From NCBI GenBank assembly GCA_030062745.1, contig CP099846.1, positions 28,231,201 to 28,295,200 of the forward strand: a stretch of DNA of 64,000 nt. The letters are read 5' to 3'. Below, piece by piece: positions 34,783-45,549 of this stretch (positions are counted from its first letter, which is position 1; every line of letters starts with the position of its first letter). Source of the DNA: Capitulum mitella (lineage: Eukaryota > Arthropoda > Thecostraca > Pollicipedomorpha > Pollicipedidae). Under the pieces are notes generated by a model. The model saw nothing but the letters and a program-made list of their open reading frames with translations. It ran no database searches and was not told the DNA's origin. The position numbers and the translations under genes were made by a program.

Positions 34783-35431
34783 GTAATCCTTACCGATCGC
34801 ACACCATGCACAGAGTCGAGGGTAAGGTTAACGAGCGAGTGTAGTTTCCGATTTCGCCACCAGGGTGATATTCGTTCTTTTTCTCGCCGCTAGGAAGAGT
34901 ACGTAAAAATACTGACATTCGCTAGGATGGTTCCCCTCAAGAACGCGCGAGTGTAGTTTCTGATTTCGCCACCAGGGTAATATTCGTTAGGTTAGGTTAG
35001 GTTAGGTTAGGTTAGGTTAGGTTAGATTAGATTAGATTAGATTAGATTAGGTTAGGTTAGGTTAGGTTAGGTCTGAACGAATTCATCTGCTTTCCATCCT
35101 GGTTCGGCAATTCTGGAGAAAGTGGTACTTTTTTTATGATTGACCTCACCTGTGACGTCATCAACGGGTCAAAAGTAAAAAAGTGTGTAAGTCACAGAAA
35201 CGAAACGTTCGGTGCTGTCAACTGGCGTTCAAATCAGCCAAATCGAACTATTGGTTATCATACCATTGGTTCTTGAGCGGAACCATCCTAGCGAATGTCA
35301 GTATTTTTAGGTACTCTTCCTAGCGGTGAGAAAAAGAACGAATATCACCCTGGTGGCGAAATCGGAAACTACACTGGCCCGTTAACCTTACCCTGGACTC
35401 TGCGCATGGTGTGCAATTGGTAAGGATTACC
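34783..35431. mobile_element. Mutator-type (MULE) MITE with long inverted arms and a telomeric-repeat core
   Basis: The arms at 34783-34945 and 35277-35431 are reverse complements over about 155 bp (GTAATCCTTACC at the outer ends; ATTTCGCCACCAGGGTGATA and CTAGCGAATGTCAGTATTTT recur inverted). Both ends are flanked by the 9-bp direct repeat CAAATTTCA (34774-34782 and 35432-35440). A 9-bp duplication with long arms is characteristic of Mutator-like elements. Part of the left arm (GCGAGTGTAGTTTC...) is repeated internally at about 34947. The core carries a TTAGG array. No ORF. The element is CpG-rich while its flanks are CpG-poor. Confidence 0.88.
34987..35071 (+). repeat. (TTAGG)n interstitial telomeric repeat with TTAGA variants
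   Basis: About 17 tandem 5-bp units. TTAGG units lie on both sides of a central run of about five TTAGA units. TTAGG is the canonical arthropod telomere repeat. The tract lies between the arms of the Mutator-type MITE. Confidence 0.97.
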
Positions 35432-35440
35432 CAAATTTCA

Positions 35441-38400
35441 ACCAACATTTACTTCAGAGAAACAAAAAAATTGTAAACATGCTTCAGGAGGTGGCATGCA
35501 GCGCAGAAGCTGTGCAGTTTCCTGAAAGGAAAGTTTGTGTATTTCTCCTGGTTTTCAGCTGAAAGCAGAGTAAAGCACCTACCTGTTACAATTTTAGGAC
35601 ACTAAACCTATCAATGCATTTTCTCAATATTATGGATTTTGTAGGAAGGACTGATTCCATAAGCAAACTCACTGCATGCTTCAACTTTGTCATGTGCAAT
35701 AAAGACATTGCAAAAGAATCTGATTCTGCCATGAATGAAAGAACTTATTCAATTAAGCGGGCATAATAGTATTTAAGACGCTCGTTTCCAGCATTTCATT
35801 TTCATCGAATTTTTTAACCTCTGGAGGGCCATGGAATCTGATGGCTAGAAAATGCTTTCCTCTTGAAACTGGCTGCGCCAGAGAATACTATCCGCAAATC
35901 ATTCTTGAAAACTGACTGCTACCTACATCTCCCGACATCATCAACTTTATCTCACCTTTATCTGTTGCTCGATAATAGCCAATTTTGTTTCGGAGGTAAC
36001 CTTCGGCCAAGGCCGCCTTTGCCAACATAACAAAGTACAGCGCAAAGATCGCAATTGCTGCGCAGGATATTTAAGTTATGTAGGTTTCCAGATACTGCCA
36101 AATATACTACATTTTTGTCGATACAAAGGATTGACGCAATGTTCCGTCATCGCGTCGTTTTCGCCGTTAGTTGTCGGTGTTCCTGGGTTCCTCTGAGGCA
36201 ATAAAGTAGGGGCCTCTCGATATAATAGTTCAATATCAGTCTGGTAGGATTCGGCTTCGGCTGTGTGATACCCGGAGCTTTGCACGAGTGCATGTGCTGT
36301 ATAACTACGTTTTGAGGCCCACGGCAAGAGCCAATATTGCTAGATAACCAGCCGGGTTGAGGGGCGGACAGCCTACGCGGACAGCTTACCTACCTTCAGC
36401 ACAAACGTTTGGTATGTGAATTTTTGGAATGTGTGTTTTTGGCGTTTCGGTATTTACCTACCTAGCTAACCGCCTGTCGTATCAGATAGGGTGAGACTCA
36501 ATATAAAGTTAGTGGGCAACTGTTTAATTACGATTATAGAAGCTTAATATGGGGCATGTGGTCATGAACCAGAAAAAATGAAAACTGGTTTTCTCCTTTG
36601 GTTGTTCCTGAAATGTTCTGCTACTGGCATGTGAAATGGCAGTTGTGGTCATTGTGGGAAAGTTGAATTACCATATTTGTGGTTTGGATGGTGCAATATT
36701 AGACTCCCTGTCCTTTCAAAATGGGTTAGAGTCACCCTGGGCAATTGGATAAAAGACATGGATGACACATAGCGTCAAAAGAAGACATCAGCTGTTGCAA
36801 GAAACAACAACATTATGCACTGGGAGCTCCAGGGCGAGATGACCTACTATTCTTTACACATAGGTCATGTCATGGTTAGGTTAGGTGGGTTAGGTTAGGT
36901 TTCCCTCAGGTTAAAATGGGCCATGACCTAACATTGCTTGATTGTGTGTGGGAATCAGTCCATGCAGCAAGCAAGCAGCACTTAGGGCAGGTTCAGATCT
37001 GGAATATCAGTGCATCAAGTCCCTTGGATCAATTCTAAAAAATAGAGCAGTCTGGTCTCTAAGTGATTTTCCAGCTAGTTCCACCTGTGACATACTCTAT
37101 AGAATGTGAAAGGATTTTCAGAAAGATGATTTTACCCAGAAGCAGTGGTGTGCAATAACATGAATACCTGATGACTTGTCCAAATAACTTGTTTGAAGCA
37201 AGGTGGTAGGACAATTGAGTTGTACATACATACTAATGATACTTGTACTTTGCTTAGCAGAAAAAATGGAACTGAGCTCTTAGTCTGGCTGTGCCATAAT
37301 GCCTTTGATGAATATATAATTTTGCAACCACTGGACACAGAATCATGAGCTTTTTACCAGGAGGTGCATCAGTTCTGTAATCATTTTCAGTTTTGTGTAG
37401 AGTGGGTTTTCTGCAAGGTCTTTTTCCCATGTGCTGTCTAGAAATGGCAGTTTCATTGCTGTTTTTGTAAACTGCTTATCAAGCTTGTGGATTAATGACA
37501 TCAAGCAATATTATGGTTGCACATAATGTTAAGCAACCATTTTAATGGGTGCAAAATATTGAAATAGGTTGCCAACATTCACATAATGTTAGTTACATTG
37601 CTAGGGGAAAAATTGCTGAATAATGATCCAAAGTATGTTTCCAAATGTCAAAGAATTGCAGTCTGCATTTTCCATGCTCCACACAGTGTCCATTGTAATT
37701 GTCCTGTAAAAATAAATTTGGTTGCACTCTTCTGCTTCACTTTATTGCAAGCTGTGATGCAGAAGGCATCCTACATTTGCTGAATGCATGCATCAATGGA
37801 CTGTTCAGTGAAGTGATGCGTGTTCTGAACAACAAAGAAATGCAGGTAGGATGGGCCAGGGTAGGTTAGTTTAGGTAATATTGATTTTATTAAAACAAGT
37901 GGAACCACATGGTCATTGACAGACAATGAAAAATTAAAAACCATATGGCACATCTCCATTTTCCTGGTCTGACAAATGGGGCAATTTTGCCAGTATTCTA
38001 AATCTGGATGTATGTGCATGAAACCAATTCATGTTGTCAGAGTACTCAGATCAGACCAGTGTTCATGCCAAACTGGTGACAGAACAACTTGCAATTTGGG
38101 CATGATCTATGGCTGACATGGGAGCACTGCAAAACAGTGACACATGACCCATGGGTCATGGTAAAATGGCACCAGTAGCATGCTGTAGAATGCTCTTGAT
38201 AATGTTCTCAGTGCAGATTTTTGGAAAAAATGCTTCATCCACTGACATGTAGCAGTACTAGACTGTGCAGCCCAGTGAATGCATATTTTCATTAGCCTGT
38301 GCCTGCTCGTGACATCATGTAACAGCTGTTCACAGGGCTCAGTCATATAGGACACCTGGAAACTTTGGATTCGTTTTGGAGGTCTGTAGGTATAGGGCAC

Positions 38401-38516
38401 TGAGATGTCAGATATAGTACAGGTTGGCCTCTTAAGACTACAGGCTACAACTTGGCTATCTCATTTCAGAAGGTGGCTTAGTGTAGAGTATTCCCATTCA
38501 CACACACAATGTGAAC
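35441..38516. other. Intergenic, mostly CpG-poor, no gene recognised
   Basis: CpG is depleted except for a CpG-normal block at about 35780-36500. The small open frames have no homology. A TTAGG-bearing foldback lies at 36861-36931. Confidence 0.5.
36861..36931. repeat. Small foldback containing four TTAGG-like units
   Basis: TAGGTCATG at 36861-36869 is inverted as CATGACCTA at 36922-36930. Between them lie two GGTTAGGTTAGGT blocks. This may be a decayed relative of elements that carry telomere-like words. Confidence 0.5.
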
Positions 38517-38861
38517 CATGGGCGTCAGTTTCTGTAAATGCTTGGGTAGGCCAAGCCATGAGCTCGAACAACCTAACCTCCCCCAAATGTGGGTTTCTCA
38601 AAGGATTTAGCCCACTTTATTTTGACCTGTGGAAATTTATGAGGTTTTGTTACTATTTGTCAAATAAAAAATATTGTATATCCCATGTATATAGATGTAT
38701 ATCTATATCTTAGATATTTATATCCAGATCTTATATATACATTTATATTTATATGTAAGCTGGCAGAAAATATTGGAGGGGCCTAAACCAATATTGGAGG
38801 GGCCCAAATCAACATTGGATGGGCCAGGGCCCCCTCGAAAGAATACAGATCGACACCCCTG
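38517..38861. mobile_element. hAT-type MITE, about 345 bp, with internal 21-bp repeats
   Basis: The left end CATGGGCGTCAGTTTCTGTA and the inverted right end CAGGGGTGTCGATCTGTA are similar. The flanking 8-mers ATGTGAAC (38509-38516) and CTGCGAAC (38862-38869) agree at six of eight positions, consistent with a decayed 8-bp hAT target duplication. Three 21-bp units (AATATTGGAGGGGCC core) lie at 38769-38831. No ORF. Confidence 0.6.
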
Positions 38862-39258
38862 CTGCGAACCCACCTTTGCTTGACAAGCACCAAACTGAGT
38901 GTGATGATGACCTGACCTTTGAATTTAGCTTTGAGTTTGATCATTTTGCTTTGCCTTTGGTATAATGGCCATGGGAATCCATGAATTCCCAGCAGTGGTA
39001 TTTTGCACGTTTATATTGTGGTTTTGTCACCACAGCTGTCTATTGTCACTGCAGCAGACTACATGTGTATCATAGGCTGTGTGTGGCTGGCTACTCAGTG
39101 GTACATCTTCATCGAAGGCAGGGTGTTAGTTTGCAGTATTCCTTGTATGATTTTTGTGGCGGCGTTTTGGAGTTAGAGTTTGCATTTTGACGTTTTTGTT
39201 AGCTGCTTCTTCACTACATAAGCTTTCTAAAGGTTTCTGTTGGTTTTTGTGTGTGTAG

Positions 39259-39656
<398 letters not shown>

Positions 39657-40977
39657 GGCAAACTCTGCTTTCTGTCCGGGACGATAGATGCCGCCGGTGG
39701 CTGCGGGTGATCCCACGAGGCGGGTCGGCGGTGCGTGGAAATGAGAGGCGGTGCCGCTGCGGCTGTGCTGGTGGCGAGGCGGCCATGGCTCCGGAGGCGG
39801 CGGCGTTGATGAGCTGCAGGAGCTGGCGGCGCTGGAGTCCCGCCGACGGTCAAATGAATGCGCCCTGCGGCTCTGCGCCAACTATCCATGTCGCCAAAAC
39901 TATTCTTTTACTCAAGTTTGTTCTGTTTTGTGTTTTCGGGTCGAAAATATAGGGAAACATGCGAAGAAAGTGTTTTTGCGAAGTATGTTGGTTAACACCC
40001 CAAGGCATGGTCACGGTGTCGTAAAGCTGCTGTGTTTAATCGCGTGATTCGATTTGGCGCCAAATAGCATGTAGCTTAAGCGTGGCAGCTAACATGTCAC
40101 CAACACGAAGTTATGGTCGATGTTTTACGGTGTGAAAGCAATCAACGTTATGCTGGCGTTCGTGCTCCAAAACCCAGCCCCATTTCCCACAAACCCGCTG
40201 AAACGCGTCTCACAGACGATTCATCGAAGTCATCGCGTCTGAAATCAGACTTGACCTTTCGCGCGCGCCGTTTCAGTTTCGTAAGTTTCAGGTCTTATGT
40301 TGGCTGAATTGGCCATGTTTCTACGTGGCATTCATCTGACCCAGGCATGACGCCCGGCGCGTCGTGCTATTGGGATCGAGGCAGTTTTACCATATTTGGA
40401 GGCAGAAGACGGACTTCAGGCCGCCAATCAGGGATATGGAGGGCGGAGGCGTGACCGAAATGGTCGCGGCACCAGTCACGATAATGAAGCTTGTCCCTTT
40501 AATTCAGCGACGCTTCGGCTCTCACATTGTGATTGTCGTGTCGCAAACAAGTTGTGACGAGCGCAAACACGAAGGGTGGCATCAAAGCCTCTGGAAAACG
40601 TAGTTAGGGCACGACGAATTAGCGCTCCGTGACTGGCAACTTATCAAAAGCAGGCTCTCGTCACGCACATGGTCATACCTCCACGTCAGTATCGTCAAAA
40701 ACGTCTGAACTTATGACTGAATTCACACTGGATCTGGAAAGGCAGCTTTTTTATTGTAAAAGGCAGCACGTTGTTATCTGCGTCTTCTCGGGCTTCTTTG
40801 GCGTCGCTAATCGCCTGGGGCAGGATTAGCACCATTAAACGGCGGATGACGCCGGATTCAACGTTAGCCGGATCGTGCTTCGGCAGCCCCGCCGTTTCGC
40901 TCGGCCGGCCGCTCCCTGCCGCCCGGCGTCCGCTCTGCCCTGGATCACGCTCGGCCCGGTCCGTTGCAGGTGGCGCC
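39657..40977. other. Spacer between NEDD8 and the MIF4G gene
   Basis: GC falls after the NEDD8 3' end and rises again from about 40850. Around 40964 CCGTTGCAG could be a splice acceptor for an upstream exon of the MIF4G gene. The frame is open back to 40771 but that extension is unlike the family. Confidence 0.4.
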
Positions 40978-41778
40978 ATGTGCGTCTCGCCGCGGCCGGC
41001 GGGCGACGCCGCGCCGCCGGCGCCGGTGGTCTCCTGGCTGCCGCGCGCCGCGCTGGCCGAGCACCTCTGGGCGCCGCTGCTGCGCGCCTGCCTGAACCGC
41101 GTCACGCCGACCAACTGCGCGGCGCTGGTGGCCGCGCTGCGGGCGGCCGTGGGCGCGCGGGCGGCGCGCGCCGACACCGTGCCGCGCCTGGTGGACGCGG
41201 CGCTGGCGCAGGTCTCGCTGAGCCGGCTGTACGGGCCGCAGAACGCGGCCGTGTGCGGCGCGCTGGCCGCGCTGCGGCCGCCCGACGACGGCGCCTGCTT
41301 CCTGGACGAGCTGGCGGCGCGCTGCGAGGCGGCCGCGCTCGGGCTGGACGACGCCGAGTCGGCCGCGCGCCGCCACTGCGCCGCCTTCCTGGGCGAGCTG
41401 CACGCGGCCGGCGTGACCGGGCCCGAGCGGATGGCGCGCTGGCTGACGCTGCTGCGGCCGGCGGCCAGCCAGCCGGCGCGGCTCGACAGCCTGTGCGCGC
41501 TGCTGGCGGCCGCCGGCGCCGCGCTCGACGCCGAGGCGGCGCCCGCGCAGGACGCGCTGTTCGCGCGGCTGGCCGAGCTGGCGGCCGCGCCGCGGCTCGG
41601 CACGCGGCTGCGCTGCCTGCTGCTCGACACGGTGGAGCTGCGCGCGCGCGGCTGGCGCCAGCGGGCGCACGTGGCCCGGCCGGTGCCGCTCGACGAGCTG
41701 AGAGCCGCCGAGCAGACGAGCGGCGCCGGCACCGGCACCGGCCGGCGCCGGCGGCGCGGCCACCGCCATCACCACTGA
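40978..41778 (+). CDS. Standalone eIF4G-type MIF4G domain protein
   Basis: The 266-residue product is almost entirely one MIF4G HEAT domain, the eIF4A/RNA-binding core of translation initiation factor eIF4G. Family landmarks appear in order: SWLPR, LLRACLNRVTP (eIF4G: ...ILNKLTP) at about residues 25-47, a helix with LSRLYGPQNAAVCGAL, RRHCAAFLGELHAAGVTGPE (eIF4G: IKFIGELFKLKMLTE), LDSLCALLAAAGAALD (eIF4G: LECLCRLLTTIGKDLD), and GTRLRCLLLDTVELRARGW (eIF4G: SRIRFMLQDVLDLRxxxW). The C-terminus is a short Arg/His-rich tail. The PABP- and eIF4E-binding regions and the MA3/W2 domains are absent. The ATG has G at -3. Third positions are nearly all G or C and Ala is very abundant. It may be a lineage-specific retrocopy or the sole large exon of a longer gene. 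Confidence 0.8.
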   Translation: MCVSPRPAGDAAPPAPVVSWLPRAALAEHLWAPLLRACLNRVTPTNCAALVAALRAAVGARAARADTVPRLVDAALAQVSLSRLYGPQNAAVCGALAALRPPDDGACFLDELAARCEAAALGLDDAESAARRHCAAFLGELHAAGVTGPERMARWLTLLRPAASQPARLDSLCALLAAAGAALDAEAAPAQDALFARLAELAAAPRLGTRLRCLLLDTVELRARGWRQRAHVARPVPLDELRAAEQTSGAGTGTGRRRRRGHRHHH

Positions 41779-42735
41779 GCCGCGGGCCTCTCGACACCTG
41801 CGGCCACGCGACGTCAGCCACAGCCAGCCGCAGGGCAGCTCTGGCTGGCGGTGTAAACGGTTGTGACCAGCGCAGTCGAAAACTGTGGCCGACCACTAGG
41901 AAGCTGACCAGACCATCCTGCCCAGCACCTGTCTCAAGCCGTTCGACAGCGGTGCGGTCTGGAGGTTGTAGCACGGGTCGGCTTGGCAAACAGCTGCAGC
42001 CTGCCGGAGTGACTGTAGCAGCCAGATTGTGCACGACGCCAGCCTAGTGGAACAAAGCCATTTAGCGGGATCACGGCAAACGCAGCTGTTATGACAGTGA
42101 GTCACGTGCTGAGAGTCGTTGACCGCCTGAACTGCATACACGCGAAATGAAGCCCAAATGCTTTAAAGCAGGTGTCTGCCATGCCATTCAGAGGCTTTTC
42201 CACAGACTAGCGCTTCAGATCCTTCAGGCCATTGGGTTTATTCTTGGAAGTGAGCAAGCTCGCACACTGCTGCATAGGTCACCGTGGGTTATTTCGATAA
42301 TGCTAGATGGAACAGGTTGGTGGCGCGTTGTTTCAAGTTTGCAGGACTGGTGTTACAAAGCGCAACAAATGTTTTTACAGTGTGACTGCTTCGTTGTCGA
42401 TCCTTGCGTGAAACGTTGGTGGGCACAAGTTTGCCATTGCCCACTGTTCTTAGTTGTCGCAGACTTCGTATGGTAGGCCATATTAAGAGTTACATAATGT
42501 TTCAAAGCACTTCATTTGTTACATGAAACCACAGAACAACAAACGCGTTGTCACTTGATGCCTAAACGCAAGTACATTGTTTTCCGAAGTTTTTTGGCTT
42601 GCCTGTATGTGACAACTACATTAGTCGGCAATGCACATTCTCTGATGTTTTGGGAGCAGAAGTAATGGGTGATGGGTGAAATGCCATCTGCCATAGACTC
42701 GAAGTAATGAATAAAGCTAGAGTCCAGAATACCTT
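41779..42735. other. Intergenic, no gene recognised
   Basis: The GC-rich start grades to ordinary composition. The small frames are unrecognised. Confidence 0.4.
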
Positions 42736-43264
42736 TGAGTATTTAACCCGCCCACCCCTGGGTGTTCTGGAGGACCCCTCCCCTGATCAGGGGATCTTCA
42801 AGCATTCTGACTTTAAAACGAAAGGAAACGACGAACTGCATGATCGCAACGAGTACATATGCGTGGTATGCATGTCATGGACAGTAAGACGAATTGTGTG
42901 ATAGCGACTTTTGTATAAGTGTAGTGTGCTTGTGACTGAGCGGCAAATGTACTGTAAAGAAAACATAAACGGATAATACCGAAAAAAAACTAATGGAGCT
43001 AGAAACCTCAAACTTCCATGAGTTGTTCGTACCTTATATTCGTTTTGCGACGATTTCAAGATCTGATCATTTCAGGTCAAACGCAAGAAACAGAAGGCGC
43101 CACGTGAATGAGCTACTCGTCATCCACAAGATGGAATCGTCATTTTCATGTATAACACACAAAACTGAACTGTCATTTCCATTATGAGACGTCGCTGTCA
43201 TGACCCTTGCGGTCAACCATGACCAACCGTCAACCTTATTTTGGGGGTGTTATCCCTGGGCGGG
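42736..43264. mobile_element. Possible decayed TTAA-type MITE (family D)
   Basis: TTAACCCGCCCACCCC begins near 42738, as in the other TTAA elements. A candidate inverted end, CCCTGGGCGGGAG, lies near 43254 but lacks TTAA. The interior near 43195-43225 has GACC/GGTCA words like the other families. The left end is convincing, the right is weak. Confidence 0.35.
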
Positions 43265-45549
43265 AGTGCCACTTCCATTCAAACTTCGTAACCCAGATTA
43301 CGGGGGATTCTCGCGTATCCCTGGAACCGCGACGACACTGTGTCGCCAGTGTCTGTTGTGCGTAGGTTACAGTGCCAATGACTTGAATTGCTAATTTCAG
43401 ACTGATTCCTGTTATTGCCGCGGGCCTGATGTTGAGACGTCTAAAAAATGGGAGTAGAGTCCCGCACGGAAGAGACGAACGACCACAGGACTACCGCGGC
43501 CGCGGACGCGGTACCGCACGCAACCGTGGACGACGCACGACGTACACCACACTGTGAATCGGCCTGCTTGAGTAGAGATGCGCAACGCTGCCTCCCCCTC
43601 TCAGTGAGCGTTCATCCTCGAATTGCGACATCCATGGAACAAGATATAAACAGACCTCACCGCAACGGATCACTCGAAAAGCCTAAAAGTGGGGCTACGA
43701 GACATTCGCTGCATTATTTTCCGCAGCGCCTTTCCGAAAAGATGAACACAAAATGATTACCCCGTACTCTTCTCCGCCTTGTACGCCGCAAACGCCAATG
43801 CCCGCTGTACATGCTGCCACCAGGACATTTTAGGCGCTGCTGGGGGTGGAACACCAACGTCTGCTTCAAGATCTTCCCGCTGTCGGCTTTTACGCGAGGG
43901 AGCGGGCCGAGCATCTGCCGCCGCTCAGGCCGTAGGGATATCACAGAACGGAGGGAACCCCTCCCTTCTACACGTCACTGCCATGAATACGCCGTTTGCC
44001 AGCCAGCCCACCGCAAAGATCTGCAGGCCGGCTTTCCGCGGTGGGCCGCCGCGGTCAAACGAGATGGACACGCCGGCGCACGCCCGCGTGCGGCCGTACC
44101 CCCTCCTCGCCCTCCCAGCCATGGACTGAAACTGGTCTGGCTTGACGCATTCGGAACCGGGTGTCCTGGGTGACCGAGTCCCTAACGAGCACTTGTAGTC
44201 GTCCCCGAGTGGACGACTATCCCCTTGTTGGGACAGCCACCTGGTGAGACCTTGTTGGGACAGACACTTTTCCTCACTATCACCGAAGTCCAAGATCGCG
44301 TTTTCGAACGAATCCAGCCGGCTCTGGTGGAAATACGCAACGATGCACTTTATGGCCAGGGGGCCTTCTCACGGCAGATGCGTGCAAATTTGCAGGTAGC
44401 CTAATCTGACTGAGATAGGAGCACGGGTTGTGGATAAGAAATGTTTTGGTGTGGCATTGACGGTCCTTCCATTTCGCCGGGAAGCACCAGAACACTCAGG
44501 TTTACTCCACAAAATGCCAAATTGAAATATCATTGAGCTGAGATCCAAGCAAACATAGATACATCACATTTTCTTTGAAAGGTTGACAGAAAAAGGATCA
44601 CTGTGACAGGCCTTCTAGTTTTGATGAGATTCTTGCATACATTATGGTTTAACGAATTCTGTTTGGCTTTGTCAGTGGTTTGACCATTGGCAATGCGTTA
44701 ATCCGCGAACACAAACGGTACACAGCCACCAGCCTTTACGGACCGGGATTTTTAGCAAGCATGCCATTTTTGTCGTCCCAGCCGATCTGTTCAATTTTTG
44801 ATTCCAGCACAGATCCGCCGCCAGCTCCGTCATAATTCTGGGGTGAAGCCATTTGGCCTCGGGACTCGCATGAATCCAGTTCCACCATCCTCTCCCTAAC
44901 TGCCTCTCCCATGATCTCGACTTAATCCAAGACGTAGCCGTTGAAGACAAAGTATGGCTGTAGAACATTTGTCCGCTTCTCACGTGCGAACATGTTGCTA
45001 CAGCAATTGTTCAGGACCTCTGCCTACTTTTCCCTCGCCCAAGCTGTGGTCCTACTCGTTCTTTGCAGCTATTCCACTTTCACACGCACCCTTCGCTTGG
45101 TGGCCACATACTTCCAAACACGGGCGAAGGAACTGGGGAACTGGTGGGCCATGGTCCCTGGCCACATAAAGGGAAATTTAATATTAGCCACAGAGGAAAG
45201 CTGGCTCTGCCCCCTCCCTCTCCCACCTTTCTTAATGCTCCTAGGCCACTGCTTCCAAAAGGCTTATGGATTTCGTCTAACCTCCCGTGCCAACTTTCCG
45301 CCTCGCTTCCCCTGCAGGCACTGGGACAGCTTCGTAAGTTGGTTCTTGGCTCTTTTAGAGTTTGTTGAATCAAGAGGAAGATTAATATGCATAAATGCGC
45401 CATGCACGCTTTCCTTTCTTTTCTTTGCCTCGACCGGTTTACTGTAACTGTACAGGTACTTAAATCCTTGCCATTTTCTTTTAAGCAGGACAAACGTCTA
45501 TCCCAGCCAGGTAAACACATTACGAAGGTCGCGCCAAGCATCCTCCACA
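43265..45549. other. Intergenic; GC island with unassigned ORFs near 43780-44300
   Basis: A minus frame (43925-44293) contains a hydrophobic stretch (AGLQIFAVGWLANGVFMA) and could be a first exon, but no family is recognised. A perfect 8-bp hairpin AGTCGTCC/GGACGACT lies at 44197-44218. The 168-codon plus frame at 44941-45447 is open but has no recognisable motif. Confidence 0.35.

Noticed and set aside
41102-42034. 310-codon minus-strand frame opposite the MIF4G gene
   Set aside because: GC-rich shadow of the plus-strand coding exon. The plus frame matches MIF4G, the minus one nothing.
44941-45447. 168-codon plus-strand frame
   Set aside because: No family resemblance, the opposite strand is equally open, and no exon signals were seen.
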